The position numbers were made by a program, and so were the translations under genes. The notes under the pieces were generated by a model. It saw only the letters and a list, made by a program, of their open reading frames with translations, searched no databases and had not been told where the DNA came from. A DNA stretch of 64,000 bases from Psychrobacillus sp. FSL K6-4046 (GTDB taxonomy: Bacteria; Bacillota; Bacilli; Bacillales_A; Planococcaceae). Location of the stretch: the NCBI RefSeq assembly GCF_038624605.1, contig NZ_CP152020.1, forward strand, positions 3,713,312-3,777,311, given 5' to 3'. Positions 11,222 to 20,699 of this stretch are shown piece by piece; position 1 is the stretch's first letter; the number at the start of each line of letters is the position of its first letter.

Positions 11222-13201
11222 TTATAAAGCAGCTTTGACTACTTTTCGATAGTACCCTGCAGAAAGAATTGCAAAGATGGAGTATAGAACAATATATATA
11301 CCCATCGTGATCAATAGTGGAGCTACCAACTCGGTGCCAAATAAAATCCACCCCGATTTTACTGCAAAATAACTGTGTGCTAACCCTATGATTAATGGAA
11401 AGCCGAAGTTGAACAGCTGCTTACGTCGGATCCCACTCATAATTTCATTAGTAGTGAAGCCCATTTTTCGTAAAACTTTATAGGTACCTTTCTCTTCATC
11501 CGCCTCAGACATTTGCTTGAAGTACAGAATACTACCCGTAGCTATTAAAAACGCTAAGCCTAAAAATCCACTTATAAAAATAGTCATTCCAAGTGAGTCT
11601 AACATCTTTATACGATAATCTTCCTGAGATTCTACACTGACTGTGTTTGTTGCTCGGTCATTACCTGGAATAGGTATTTCCACTGACACTTTATTTGCTT
11701 CAAATACTTCTTGCGCCTTTATTAATTGATTTTCTTCCTTCAAATCCATACCAACTATTTTTTGATTCACAGTAAGAGGGTCATTAAGTAGCTTTTGAAA
11801 AAAAGAATCGGACACTACAACTGTAAATAAACCATAATTATGATAATCCGGTACTAACCGATCTTCTATCGCTTCTTTAATAAATATTTCCTCTTTACCT
11901 GTAGAAGTATTGAACTGGATAGGTTTTTGTGATTCTATTCTTATGTTTTCTGCACTCAAACTATCGTAACCCAGTATATAGCCTTCCCCTTCTTGTAATT
12001 GAATATTAGGAAGCTTATTTTGAATCGCCTTAAGGCTTACAACTTGTATGCCTAGCTCGGTGGATAAATTTTTATTTAATGCAGACTCCTTGACTAATAA
12101 TGGGCGAACATCTGCTGGAACCTCTAGTAAATCTATATCATACCTGGTATATTGAATACCTTCTTTATCAAATTCCTCGACCAATTCGAAGCCAGTATCC
12201 TCATACATTATATAATCATAAGGTACTGCCTCTTTTGCTACTGAATCCGTGGAATAGTAAGAGATATAGGTTAATGTTAATATTGCTAGCGTAGTCGCTG
12301 ACAATACTGTAATAGTAGTCAGAGACATGGCATTAGCCTTCATTCGGTGCATGATTGTGGATAAAGACAATACATCTTGAATAGACAGTAAACCTTTTTT
12401 ACTTTTTCTTACAAAATTTAAGATTAATGCTACCGAGAATCGAAATACAAAATAGGTTCCGCCAATCGTTAAAGCAAGGATAGAAACCATTTTGAATAAC
12501 AGTACATTAGCAGATGGTAAGTTATCCAAATCTAATAGTGTCGTCGATAAATAATAGCCATATCCTATAGAAATCAACCCTATAAATCCTAAAAACATCT
12601 GAAAGGCATTAAACTTTTTGACTCGCTCGTCTGCGACTGCAGTAGTTGTAATGAGAGCTAGCAGAGTTACTCTTTTGATTCTTATTGCAGTTTGTAGAAT
12701 AACTATCAATAATAGTATGGAGAAAACAACTACAGTAGTCATTAGTGCTTCTATAGAAAATGTGAGCTCGACAAATGCATCCTTTTCTACTATTTTTAAG
12801 AGAATCATGACAAATATTCTAGAGGAAAGTAAACCTACTAATACACCAATGACAATCGCACTGAACCAGAGAATAATGTTCTCTATTGCTATTAGTCTAG
12901 CCACTAGGCTCTTGGACATTCCGACTAGCTGGTACAAACCTATTTCCTTGCTCCGTCTGTTCATAAAAAGCTTATTAGCATAGAGTACAAAGAAAGTTAC
13001 AATAAATAATAATAAATAGGAAGCTGTTTCTAATGCAGCTGCTGATCTTCCAGTCCCGATTTCATTAACGATTGCGGGATTATACTGTAATGTGACAAAG
13101 GAATAATATAATGAAACACTGAAGACTAAAGCAAAGACATAAAGATAATAACTCTTTATATTTTTCCTCATACTTCTTAGAACCAATTGATTAAGCGTCA
13201 T
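11222..13201 (-). CDS. Bce-type ABC transporter permease (FtsX family)
   Basis: 659 aa from the ATG at 13201 ([21 protein letters not shown]). About ten membrane segments with a large hydrophilic domain at roughly residues 320-540 between segments 7 and 8 are the layout of BceB/VraG permeases, which recognise cell-wall antibiotics such as bacitracin or lantibiotics and also signal to the partner kinase. The start lies 11 bases inside the ATPase gene. Downstream of the kinase-regulator pair at 14.0-15.8 kb it forms a full sensing and resistance module. The specific antibiotic cannot be told from sequence. Confidence 0.9.
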   Translation of the reverse strand: MTLNQLVLRSMRKNIKSYYLYVFALVFSVSLYYSFVTLQYNPAIVNEIGTGRSAAALETASYLLLFIVTFFVLYANKLFMNRRSKEIGLYQLVGMSKSLVARLIAIENIILWFSAIVIGVLVGLLSSRIFVMILLKIVEKDAFVELTFSIEALMTTVVVFSILLLIVILQTAIRIKRVTLLALITTTAVADERVKKFNAFQMFLGFIGLISIGYGYYLSTTLLDLDNLPSANVLLFKMVSILALTIGGTYFVFRFSVALILNFVRKSKKGLLSIQDVLSLSTIMHRMKANAMSLTTITVLSATTLAILTLTYISYYSTDSVAKEAVPYDYIMYEDTGFELVEEFDKEGIQYTRYDIDLLEVPADVRPLLVKESALNKNLSTELGIQVVSLKAIQNKLPNIQLQEGEGYILGYDSLSAENIRIESQKPIQFNTSTGKEEIFIKEAIEDRLVPDYHNYGLFTVVVSDSFFQKLLNDPLTVNQKIVGMDLKEENQLIKAQEVFEANKVSVEIPIPGNDRATNTVSVESQEDYRIKMLDSLGMTIFISGFLGLAFLIATGSILYFKQMSEADEEKGTYKVLRKMGFTTNEIMSGIRRKQLFNFGFPLIIGLAHSYFAVKSGWILFGTELVAPLLITMGIYIVLYSIFAILSAGYYRKVVKAAL

Positions 13202-13952
13202 AGCCATCACCACTTAATACACCTTGGGTATTCATGATCTCTTGGAAAAATTGCTTGCGATCCTTATCACCTTTATACAACTCCGAGTATATTTGACCGT
13301 CCTTTAGAAATAGAACACGTGAACAAAAGCTCGCAGCTACAGAGTCATGCGTTACCATCATAATCGTAACTTTCTTTTCTTTGTTTATTTTTTCTAGATT
13401 ACTTAACAACGCCGTAGCCGATTTAGAATCTAAAGCTCCAGTGGGCTCGTCTGCAAATACAATTGAAGGATTACCAACTAGTGCTCTTGCCGCCGATGTT
13501 CGTTGCTTTTGTCCACCAGATATCTCATTAGGATATTTGTTTAGAATATCTTCAATTCCTAACAGAGTTGTAATCTCCTTTATCTTTTCCTCCCCCTCGC
13601 TCTTAGAGGATTTTCCTACAGATAATGGTAGATAAATATTTTCTTTAACTGTTAGTGTATCCAACAAATTATAATCCTGAAAGATAAAACCTAACTGTTC
13701 TCTTCTAAATTTGGAAAGCTTCTGTTCTTTCATTTTTTGAAGATTATTATTGTTAATCTCGATTAATCCAGATGTAACTTTATCAATGGAAGCTAAGACA
13801 TTTAATAGCGTTGTTTTCCCTGAACCCGAAGGTCCCATAATTCCAACAAACTCTCCTTCTCGAACTTCTATGTCAATATCCTTTAATACTTCCTGAGTAT
13901 TAGATTTTTTACCAAATACTTTTTTAATCTTGCGACCTCTTAAAATTACCAT
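13191..13952 (-). CDS. Bce-type ABC transporter ATP-binding protein
   Basis: 253 aa. Walker A GPSGSGKT at residues 40-47, Q-loop [12 protein letters not shown], signature ISGGQKQR, Walker [13 protein letters not shown] and switch histidine in MMVTHD are all intact. The MacB/BceA-type ATPase energises the FtsX permease encoded next, with which it overlaps by 11 bases. AGGAGGT lies six bases before the ATG. The B. subtilis homologues BceA, PsdA and YxdL are paralogues; I cannot choose among them. Confidence 0.93.
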   Translation of the reverse strand: MVILRGRKIKKVFGKKSNTQEVLKDIDIEVREGEFVGIMGPSGSGKTTLLNVLASIDKVTSGLIEINNNNLQKMKEQKLSKFRREQLGFIFQDYNLLDTLTVKENIYLPLSVGKSSKSEGEEKIKEITTLLGIEDILNKYPNEISGGQKQRTSAARALVGNPSIVFADEPTGALDSKSATALLSNLEKINKEKKVTIMMVTHDSVAASFCSRVLFLKDGQIYSELYKGDKDRKQFFQEIMNTQGVLSGDGYDA

Positions 13953-14039
13953 GGTCTACCTCCTACCTTTTATTAACTTCATTTTACCCATTAATTTAAG
14001 TAAAATCGTTCGTTTTAGGTGACAATCAAAGAAAGTAGA

Positions 14040-14053
14040 TGACATTTTCGTCA
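14040..14053 (-). promoter_or_regulatory. Candidate BceR-type operator upstream of the ABC genes
   Basis: Minus-strand TGACGAAAATGTCA is an inverted repeat (TGAC...GTCA) with the half-site and four-base spacing reported for BceR-like regulators (TNACA-N4-TGTNA). It overlaps the kinase stop codon and lies 88 bases before the ATPase start. A further TTGTCACC half-site is at about 14017-14024. A weak TAAAAT at 13981-13986 could be the activated promoter's -10 box; no good -35 box is present, as expected for an activator-dependent promoter. Confidence 0.5.
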
Positions 14054-15082
14054 CCTACCTAGTATTTGTTGCATCTCATTTTGTAGTGGAAAGTGTAAGG
14101 AGAAGGTAGAACCCTGACCAATATCAGAAACAACGTTGATCCTGATCCCTAGCTTTTCAGCGGAATTCTTTGCTAAGTATAGACCCATTCCAGTTGAAGC
14201 AGCACTCTCTCGGCCAACCCTACCAGTAAAAGACTTTTCAAAAATTCTTGGCAAATCCGATTGCGCGATTCCTACTCCTTCATCTTGAATAGAAAGGATT
14301 AGGTGGCCTAAATCATCTGTAGAAGTAAAAATTCGAATTTCACTATTTTCATTACTATATTTCACTGCATTCGATATTAGCTGCCTTAGAATAAACGCTA
14401 GCCATTTCTGATCTGTTAGTATGACGTTTTCCAAGTCGCTAACCTCAAACCCTATATTTCGTTGTATACACCATGGCATCAACTCTTTAATTTCCTGAAA
14501 TACTACTCTTTGTATAGTTACTTCCTCGATTACATTATCCTTTTCAATTGAAGGAAGTCGTGTTTTATGAAGCTGTTGATCTAAGAGCATATGCAGTCGA
14601 AGCCATTCTACTTCTAATTGCTTCTTAAGTGTTGGATCTTCTACATTGTCTATCATTAGTTTCATACTGGTTAGCGGTGTCTTCATCTCATGTATCCAGG
14701 AAAGAGTTTGATCCTTCTCTTCAAGAGAACTGGTATTGGAATCATTCAGTTCTTGTTTTCCGGTTAAAATTAGTACTTCTACCTCTTCTATAATCATTTT
14801 ATCAAAAAGTGATTGTCCTTCTGGTAGTCTTGCTATAAGCTCATCGAAAGTCGGGTCACCCTGATTAATCTTTAAAATACTTTTTATAAACTTTGTTTCC
14901 CTAAAGTATCGCCATAAAAAGAATACTAAAAATAAAAGTAGGTTGGTACCATTCAAGTACACAATCGAAGTATTGGTAAAGGCAACGTCAACCGTCAGGA
15001 GAATATTGAGCCAAAGCTGGAAAAAGCCAAAAAATAAAATCCAGGCAATTCGCTCTCTAATATAATATAACAGTAACCTCAT
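14051..15082 (-). CDS. BceS-like intramembrane-sensing histidine kinase
   Basis: 343 aa. Two membrane helices (about 12-31 and 43-60) are joined by only about a dozen residues and there is no extracellular sensor domain, the hallmark of kinases that are told about antibiotic by the ABC permease. The H box is WIHEMKTPLTS with His131; the N box LISNAVKYS and G boxes DEGVGI and GMGLYLAKNSAEKLG follow. The ATG overlaps the regulator stop by four bases (ATGA). It probably phosphorylates the adjacent regulator. Confidence 0.93.
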   Translation of the reverse strand: MRLLLYYIRERIAWILFFGFFQLWLNILLTVDVAFTNTSIVYLNGTNLLLFLVFFLWRYFRETKFIKSILKINQGDPTFDELIARLPEGQSLFDKMIIEEVEVLILTGKQELNDSNTSSLEEKDQTLSWIHEMKTPLTSMKLMIDNVEDPTLKKQLEVEWLRLHMLLDQQLHKTRLPSIEKDNVIEEVTIQRVVFQEIKELMPWCIQRNIGFEVSDLENVILTDQKWLAFILRQLISNAVKYSNENSEIRIFTSTDDLGHLILSIQDEGVGIAQSDLPRIFEKSFTGRVGRESAASTGMGLYLAKNSAEKLGIRINVVSDIGQGSTFSLHFPLQNEMQQILGR

Positions 15083-15768
15083 AGCTCCTCCTTAGTAACA
15101 GCTAGATAGCCTAATCCCTTCTTCGTTACAATAACCTCATCTAATCCAATTTGTTCTAACTTTAACCGCAATCTATTAACATTTACAGAAAGAGTATTAT
15201 CATTTACAAACTTTTCATCGTCCCATAGCTTTCTCATGAGTTCATCTCTCGATACTATTTTATCTACAGATTGGACTAATACTCTAAGGATAAATAACTC
15301 ATTTTTTGTAAGTTCAGCCTCTTGTTCCTCTTTGGAAATTGTACTTCTAGAGTAATCAATAATTGCACCATTCCAATGAACGATATCTGACTGTTCCTCT
15401 CCATAATCATACGTTCTTCTTAAAATAGCTTGAACCTTTGCTAATAAAACCTCCATATTGAAAGGCTTTTGAACAAAGTCATCCGCCCCCATCTGCATGG
15501 CCATGACCATATCCATTGGGTGATCTCGTGAGGAAAGAAATATAATAGGTACTTTAGAATGTCTTCGAATTTCTCGGCACCAATGGAAACCATCATATGC
15601 TGGCAGTTGTATATCTATCATAACTAACTCGGGTTTCTGTTCTAAAAAACTAGGAAGTACTTGTTGAAAATCAGTAGGGCCTATAACTTCAAATGACCAT
15701 AGATGAAATTTTTCCTTTAATAAATTAAATATAGAAACATCATCTTCTATTAGCATAATTTTTCGCAT
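15079..15768 (-). CDS. BceR-like OmpR-family response regulator
   Basis: 229 aa from the ATG at 15768, which has AGGAGGT upstream; a ten-residue longer reading lacks support. The receiver domain has acidic D9/D10, phospho-acceptor D52 (MIDIQLP) and the conserved lysine in FVQKPF. The C-terminal winged helix ends in NTLSVNVNRLRLKLEQIGL and VTKKGLGYLAV. Expected to activate the downstream ABC genes when the kinase is triggered. Its promoter region is squeezed into the 46 bases after the tuf terminator. Confidence 0.92.
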   Translation of the reverse strand: MRKIMLIEDDVSIFNLLKEKFHLWSFEVIGPTDFQQVLPSFLEQKPELVMIDIQLPAYDGFHWCREIRRHSKVPIIFLSSRDHPMDMVMAMQMGADDFVQKPFNMEVLLAKVQAILRRTYDYGEEQSDIVHWNGAIIDYSRSTISKEEQEAELTKNELFILRVLVQSVDKIVSRDELMRKLWDDEKFVNDNTLSVNVNRLRLKLEQIGLDEVIVTKKGLGYLAVTKEEL

Positions 15769-15806
15769 ATAATTACCTCCTAATCCCAGTGTACACAATT
15801 ATACAC

Positions 15807-15843
15807 ATAAAAAAAACCATCTCGTCGTCACGAGATGGTTTTA
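15807..15843 (-). terminator. Terminator of the str operon (after tuf)
   Basis: A perfect 11-bp stem (AACCATCTCGT/ACGAGATGGTT, 15815-15840) with a 4-base loop has a run of T on the minus strand (15807-15816) beginning 19 bases past the tuf stop. It insulates the Bce module from the highly expressed str operon. Confidence 0.92.
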
Positions 15844-15858
15844 ACAGTTTAAATAAGA

Positions 15859-17046
15859 TTACTTAGTGATAGTAGCAACTACACCAGCGCCTACAGTACG
15901 TCCACCCTCACGGATAGAGAATTTAGTACCTTCTTCGATAGCGATTGGAGAGATTAGAGAAACAGTCATTTCGATGTTATCTCCAGGCATAACCATTTCT
16001 ACGCCTTCTGGTAAGTTACAAACACCTGTTACGTCAGTTGTACGGAAGTAGAACTGAGGACGGTAGTTTGAGAAGAATGGAGTATGACGTCCACCCTCTT
16101 CTTTAGAAAGAACATAAACTTCAGCTTTGAAGTCTGTGTGTGGTGTAATTGAACCTGGTTTAGCTAATACTTGACCACGTTGGATCTCTTCACGAGAAAC
16201 CCCACGAAGAAGAGCACCAATGTTGTCTCCAGCTTCAGCATAGTCAAGAAGTTTACGGAACATTTCAACACCTGTTACAGTAGTTGATTTTGCTTCTTCA
16301 GTAATACCGATAATGTCTACAACGTCACCGATTTTAACTTGTCCACGCTCAACACGTCCTGTAGCAACTGTACCACGACCAGTGATTGAGAATACATCCT
16401 CAACTGGCATCATGAATGGTTTGTCAGTTTGACGTTCTGGAGTTGGGATGTAGTTATCTACAGCGTCCATTAATTCAACGATTTTTTCTTCCCATTCTGG
16501 CTCTCCTTCAAGAGCTTTAAGAGCAGAACCTTTGATTACTGGAATGTCGTCGCCTGGGAAATCGTATTCAGAAAGAAGGTCACGAACTTCCATTTCAACT
16601 AATTCAAGTAATTCTTCGTCATCAACCATGTCACATTTGTTCATGAATACAACTAGGTATGGAACACCTACTTGTTTAGATAAAAGAATGTGTTCACGAG
16701 TTTGTGGCATTGGGCCATCAGCAGCAGATACTACTAAGATCCCGCCGTCCATTTGAGCTGCACCTGTGATCATGTTTTTAACATAGTCAGCATGTCCTGG
16801 GCAGTCTACGTGAGCGTAGTGACGAGTTTCAGTTTCATACTCAACGTGAGAAGTGTTGATTGTAATTCCGCGCTCTTTTTCTTCAGGAGCGTTATCGATG
16901 TCAGCGTAAGATTTCGCTACTCCACCCATTTTTTTAGAAAGAACTGTAGCGATTGCAGCAGTTAAAGTTGTTTTACCATGGTCAACGTGTCCGATTGTAC
17001 CAACGTTAGCATGTGTTTTGGAACGGTCAAATTTTTCTTTAGCCAT
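15859..17046 (-). CDS. tuf: Translation elongation factor Tu
   Basis: 395 aa. The GTPase domain has GHVDHGKT at residues 19-26, DCPGH and NKCD; domains 2 and 3 follow with the usual [10 protein letters not shown]-like [11 protein letters not shown]. It delivers aminoacyl-tRNA to the ribosome. Last gene of the rplGB-rpsL-rpsG-fusA-tuf unit, with AGGAGGA before the start. Kirromycin- and pulvomycin-sensitive motifs look unremarkable. Confidence 0.99.
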   Translation of the reverse strand: MAKEKFDRSKTHANVGTIGHVDHGKTTLTAAIATVLSKKMGGVAKSYADIDNAPEEKERGITINTSHVEYETETRHYAHVDCPGHADYVKNMITGAAQMDGGILVVSAADGPMPQTREHILLSKQVGVPYLVVFMNKCDMVDDEELLELVEMEVRDLLSEYDFPGDDIPVIKGSALKALEGEPEWEEKIVELMDAVDNYIPTPERQTDKPFMMPVEDVFSITGRGTVATGRVERGQVKIGDVVDIIGITEEAKSTTVTGVEMFRKLLDYAEAGDNIGALLRGVSREEIQRGQVLAKPGSITPHTDFKAEVYVLSKEEGGRHTPFFSNYRPQFYFRTTDVTGVCNLPEGVEMVMPGDNIEMTVSLISPIAIEEGTKFSIREGGRTVGAGVVATITK

Positions 17047-17162
17047 TAGAGAAATCCTCCTCAGTAATTGTTTGTTTTTTTTATGATAAAAGATAGGGAC
17101 AAGTAGTCCCTATAATTCATACACTACAAGAAAGTTATGCTTGAATCAAGATGAAAAATTAA

Positions 17163-19241
17163 TTATTCACCTTTATGTTTTTTGATAATTTCTTCAGCGA
17201 TTGATTTTGGAACATCTTCATAGTGGTCAAATACCATCGAGAATACTCCACGACCTTGTGTATTTGAACGTAATGACGTTGCATATCCAAACATTTCAGC
17301 AAGTGGAACCATTGCACGTACTACCTGTGCATTACCACGAGCATCCATACCTTCAACGCGTCCACGACGAGATGTGATATCACCCATGATGTCTCCTAAG
17401 TATTCTTCAGGAATAACAACTTCTACCTTCATGATTGGCTCAAGAAGTGCTGGGTTTACTTTAGATACAGCATTTTTCAATGCCATAGATGCTGCAATTT
17501 TAAATGCCATCTCATTCGAGTCAACATCATGGTATGATCCGTCGAATAATTTAGCTTTAATATCGATTAATGGGAAACCAGCGATTACACCATTGTTAAG
17601 TGAGTCACGAAGACCTGCTTCAACAGCTGGAATATATTCACGTGGTACTACACCACCAACGACAGCATTTTCAAATTCAAAGCCTTTTCCTTCTTCGTTT
17701 GGTGAGAATTCAATCCAAACGTGTCCGAATTGACCACGTCCACCAGATTGGCGAACGAATTTACCTTCAACTTTTGCCGATGAACGGAAAGTTTCACGGT
17801 AAGATACTTGAGGTGCACCTACGTTAGCTTCTACTTTGAATTCACGACGCATACGGTCTACTAGAATATCAAGGTGAAGTTCACCCATACCAGCGATGAT
17901 TACTTGACCAGTTTCTTGGTCAGTATGTACGCGGAATGTTGGATCTTCTTCAGCTAATTTTTGTAGTGCTTGACCCATTTTATCTTGGTCAGCTTTAGTT
18001 TTCGGTTCAACAGAAAGTGAGATAACTGGCTCAGGGAATTCCATAGATTCAAGAATTACTAGAGCTTTTTCATCACAAAGTGTATCACCAGTAGTTGTAT
18101 CTTTTAAGCCTACTGCTGCAGCAATATCTCCAGCATAAACTTGTGAGATCTCTTCACGAGAGTTAGCATGCATTTGTAGGATACGTCCTACGCGCTCACG
18201 CTTACCTTTAGTAGAGTTTTGTACGTATGAACCAGATTGAAGAGTACCAGAATATACGCGGAAGAAAGTTAATTTACCAACATAAGGGTCAGTCATAACT
18301 TTAAACGCTAACGCAGAGAATGGTTCAGAATCGTCAGAATGACGTTCTACTTCTTCTTCACTGTCAGGATCGATACCTTTCATAGCTGGGATATCAAGTG
18401 GTGATGGAAGGTAAGCAACTACTGCATCAAGAACTTTTTGAACACCTTTGTTTTTGAATGCTGTACCACATACTACTGGATAGAATTCTACGTTAAGAGT
18501 ACCTTTACGGATACCAGCAACTAATTCTTCGTTCGTAACTTCTTCTCCACCAAGATATTTTTCCATTAGATCTTCATCAAGCTCAGCTACCGCTTCAACT
18601 AATTTCTCACGGTATTCTTCAGCTTGAGCTTTATATTCTTCAGGAATTTCAACTTCTTGGATATCAGTACCTAAGTCGTTTCCGTATACAGTAGCTTTCA
18701 TTGTCACTAGGTCAATGATTCCGCTGAATTCATCTTCAGCACCGATAGGTAACTGAATTGGATGAGCGTTAGCTTGTAAACGTTCACGAAGAGTTCCTAC
18801 AGAATATAGGAAGTCTGCACCTGTTTTATCCATTTTGTTTACGAAAACAATACGTGGTACGCCATAAGTTGTAGCTTGACGCCATACTGTTTCAGTTTGT
18901 GGTTCAACACCAGATTGAGCATCTAGTACTGTAACCGCACCATCAAGTACACGAAGTGAACGTTCAACTTCAACTGTGAAGTCTACGTGTCCAGGTGTAT
19001 CGATAATGTTTACACGGTGATTATCCCAAGCAGCTGTTGTCGCAGCAGAAGTGATAGTGATACCACGTTCTTGCTCTTGCTCCATCCAGTCCATTTGTGA
19101 TGCACCCTCATGAGTTTCCCCAATTTTGTGGATTTTACCAGTGTAATATAGAATACGCTCCGTAGTAGTCGTTTTACCAGCATCGATGTGAGCCATGATA
19201 CCGATATTACGTGTTTTGTCTAAGGAGAACTCTCTAGCCAT
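17163..19241 (-). CDS. fusA: Translation elongation factor G
   Basis: 692 aa. G1 AHIDAGKT at residues 17-24, DTPGHVDF and NKMDKTGAD form the GTPase site; domains III-V include the domain IV tip that enters the A site during translocation. EF-G also helps recycle ribosomes. AAGGAGA precedes the ATG. It lies between rpsG and tuf in the str operon as in nearly all bacteria. Confidence 0.99.
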   Translation of the reverse strand: MAREFSLDKTRNIGIMAHIDAGKTTTTERILYYTGKIHKIGETHEGASQMDWMEQEQERGITITSAATTAAWDNHRVNIIDTPGHVDFTVEVERSLRVLDGAVTVLDAQSGVEPQTETVWRQATTYGVPRIVFVNKMDKTGADFLYSVGTLRERLQANAHPIQLPIGAEDEFSGIIDLVTMKATVYGNDLGTDIQEVEIPEEYKAQAEEYREKLVEAVAELDEDLMEKYLGGEEVTNEELVAGIRKGTLNVEFYPVVCGTAFKNKGVQKVLDAVVAYLPSPLDIPAMKGIDPDSEEEVERHSDDSEPFSALAFKVMTDPYVGKLTFFRVYSGTLQSGSYVQNSTKGKRERVGRILQMHANSREEISQVYAGDIAAAVGLKDTTTGDTLCDEKALVILESMEFPEPVISLSVEPKTKADQDKMGQALQKLAEEDPTFRVHTDQETGQVIIAGMGELHLDILVDRMRREFKVEANVGAPQVSYRETFRSSAKVEGKFVRQSGGRGQFGHVWIEFSPNEEGKGFEFENAVVGGVVPREYIPAVEAGLRDSLNNGVIAGFPLIDIKAKLFDGSYHDVDSNEMAFKIAASMALKNAVSKVNPALLEPIMKVEVVIPEEYLGDIMGDITSRRGRVEGMDARGNAQVVRAMVPLAEMFGYATSLRSNTQGRGVFSMVFDHYEDVPKSIAEEIIKKHKGE

Positions 19242-19291
19242 ATTGTATTTCTCCTTCCAATTTCGGATTAGAGTATGATTGTATTAGAATC

Positions 19292-19762
19292 TTACCAACG
19301 ATAGTGAGCAAATGCTTTGTTAGCTTCAGCCATTTTATGCATATCTTCACGTTTCTTAACTGAAGCACCAGTGTTGTTAGATGCATCAAGAATTTCATTA
19401 GCTAAACGCTCTTCCATAGTTTTTTCTCCACGAAGACGTGAATAGTTTACTAGGTAGCGAAGACCTAAAGTATAACGACGGTCAGGACGTACTTCAACCG
19501 GTACTTGGTAGTTAGCACCACCAACACGACGAGCACGAACTTCAAGAACTGGCATAATGTTTGTTAATGCAGCTTCGAATACTTCTAAAGCATCTTTACC
19601 AGAACGTTCTTTAACAAGATCAAACGCACCGTATAGAATTTTTTGAGAAGTACCTCTTTTACCGTCAATCATCATTTTATTAATTAAACGAGTTACTAGT
19701 TTCGAATTATAAATTGGATCTGGTAACACGTCACGTTTGGAAACAGGACCTTTACGAGGCAT
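19292..19762 (-). CDS. rpsG: 30S ribosomal protein S7 (uS7)
   Basis: 156 aa. [20 protein letters not shown] and the hairpin [20 protein letters not shown] are diagnostic. S7 nucleates assembly of the 30S head and contacts E-site tRNA; in E. coli it represses the str operon. Order rpsL-rpsG-fusA is standard. Confidence 0.98.
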   Translation of the reverse strand: MPRKGPVSKRDVLPDPIYNSKLVTRLINKMMIDGKRGTSQKILYGAFDLVKERSGKDALEVFEAALTNIMPVLEVRARRVGGANYQVPVEVRPDRRYTLGLRYLVNYSRLRGEKTMEERLANEILDASNNTGASVKKREDMHKMAEANKAFAHYRW

Positions 19763-19803
19763 GTGTTTTCCTCCTTTCGACGAATGTCAATTTATTGAAT
19801 AGA

Positions 19804-20223
19804 TTATTTTTTAACTTTAGGGCGTTTTGCACCGTATAGAGAACGGCTTTGCATACGACCAGTAACACCAGCTGTGTCAAGAGCACCACGTACGATATGG
19901 TAACGTACCCCTGGTAAATCTTTTACACGTCCTCCGCGGATAAGTACAACACTATGTTCTTGTAGGTTGTGTCCTTCTCCTGGAATATAAGCAGTTACCT
20001 CTAACGTATTAGTTAAACGTACACGCGCATATTTACGAAGTGCTGAGTTTGGTTTTTTCGGCGTCATTGTCCCAACACGAGTACAAACCCCACGCTTTTG
20101 TGGCGAATTAAGATCTGTAGCTGATTTTTTAAAGCTATTGTAGCCTTTTCCTAATGCTGGAGACTTTGATTTCGTGATGTTGGATTTACGAGGCTTACGT
20201 ACCAATTGGTTAATTGTAGGCAT
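19804..20223 (-). CDS. rpsL: 30S ribosomal protein S12 (uS12)
   Basis: 139 aa. The decoding-centre loops [11 protein letters not shown] and [12 protein letters not shown] have the lysines and proline found in streptomycin-sensitive strains, so no resistance change is seen. S12 monitors codon-anticodon pairing. It follows rplGB after 97 bases. Confidence 0.98.
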   Translation of the reverse strand: MPTINQLVRKPRKSNITKSKSPALGKGYNSFKKSATDLNSPQKRGVCTRVGTMTPKKPNSALRKYARVRLTNTLEVTAYIPGEGHNLQEHSVVLIRGGRVKDLPGVRYHIVRGALDTAGVTGRMQSRSLYGAKRPKVKK

Positions 20224-20320
20224 CGATTATTCCTCCCTTCATTTGTTCTTTTAATACCACACATCCAGGTGGTTCATTTTTTGGGTAAAAACAAAGTCTT
20301 TGTGCTAAACACAAAAACTG

Positions 20321-20569
20321 TTACACAGTAATAGCCACAACGGAAGCGCCTAAACGCAAACCACAGGCTCTACCAAGGTCTATTTTAGACTCGACATAGG
20401 TAATTGGGACATCATTATCGTTTGCTGCCTGACGTGCTAGTTCAATGATTCTCAATTCTACATCAAGTGCAATATATACTTCTTTGACAAGCCCTTTTTT
20501 CATTGCTTTTACTGCTTGCTTTGTACCTATGATCGTTTTGTCTGCTTGTTTTACTTTTTCATAAGACAT
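20321..20569 (-). CDS. rplGB: L7Ae-family ribosomal protein (YbxF, eL8-like)
   Basis: 82 aa, the size of B. subtilis YbxF. The L7Ae/L30e fold is recognisable from GTKQAVKAMKKGLVKEVYIA and the C-terminal DLGRACGLRLGASVVAI. Members bind kink-turn RNA; the biological target of YbxF is not settled. It is the first gene of the str unit, between rpoC and rpsL, as in B. subtilis, with GGAGG eight bases before the ATG. Confidence 0.92.
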   Translation of the reverse strand: MSYEKVKQADKTIIGTKQAVKAMKKGLVKEVYIALDVELRIIELARQAANDNDVPITYVESKIDLGRACGLRLGASVVAITV

Positions 20570-20616
20570 TTACATATCCTCCAAAGCTACAAGTCCGATA
20601 ACTATCAACCTTAAAT

Positions 20617-20645
20617 ATATTATCATTCCCTGCAAAAAGTGTCAA
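20617..20645 (-). promoter_or_regulatory. Sigma-A promoter of the rplGB-str operon
   Basis: Perfect TTGACA (20640-20645), 17 bases, then TAATAT (20617-20622) preceded by TGA, an extended -10 element, on the minus strand. It lies between the rpoC terminator and rplGB, so the str genes can be made independently of rpoBC. Confidence 0.8.
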
Positions 20646-20651
20646 CACTTA

Positions 20652-20695
20652 ACAAGAAAATATTAGGGAGAATTATTATTAACTCTCCCTAATAT
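20652..20695 (-). terminator. Terminator of the rpoBC operon
   Basis: A perfect 12-bp stem (ATATTAGGGAGA/TCTCCCTAATAT, 20660-20695) ends five bases from the rpoC stop and is followed on the minus strand by TTTTCTTG. Confidence 0.88.
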
Positions 20696-20699
20696 AAAG

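Noticed and set aside
19804-20223. Streptomycin-resistance changes in rpsL
   Set aside because: The TPKKPNS and VKDLPG loops are of the sensitive type.
20224-20320. Terminator between rplGB and rpsL
   Set aside because: Only a 6-bp TTTGTG/CACAAA stem is found, with an interrupted T run; too weak to call.
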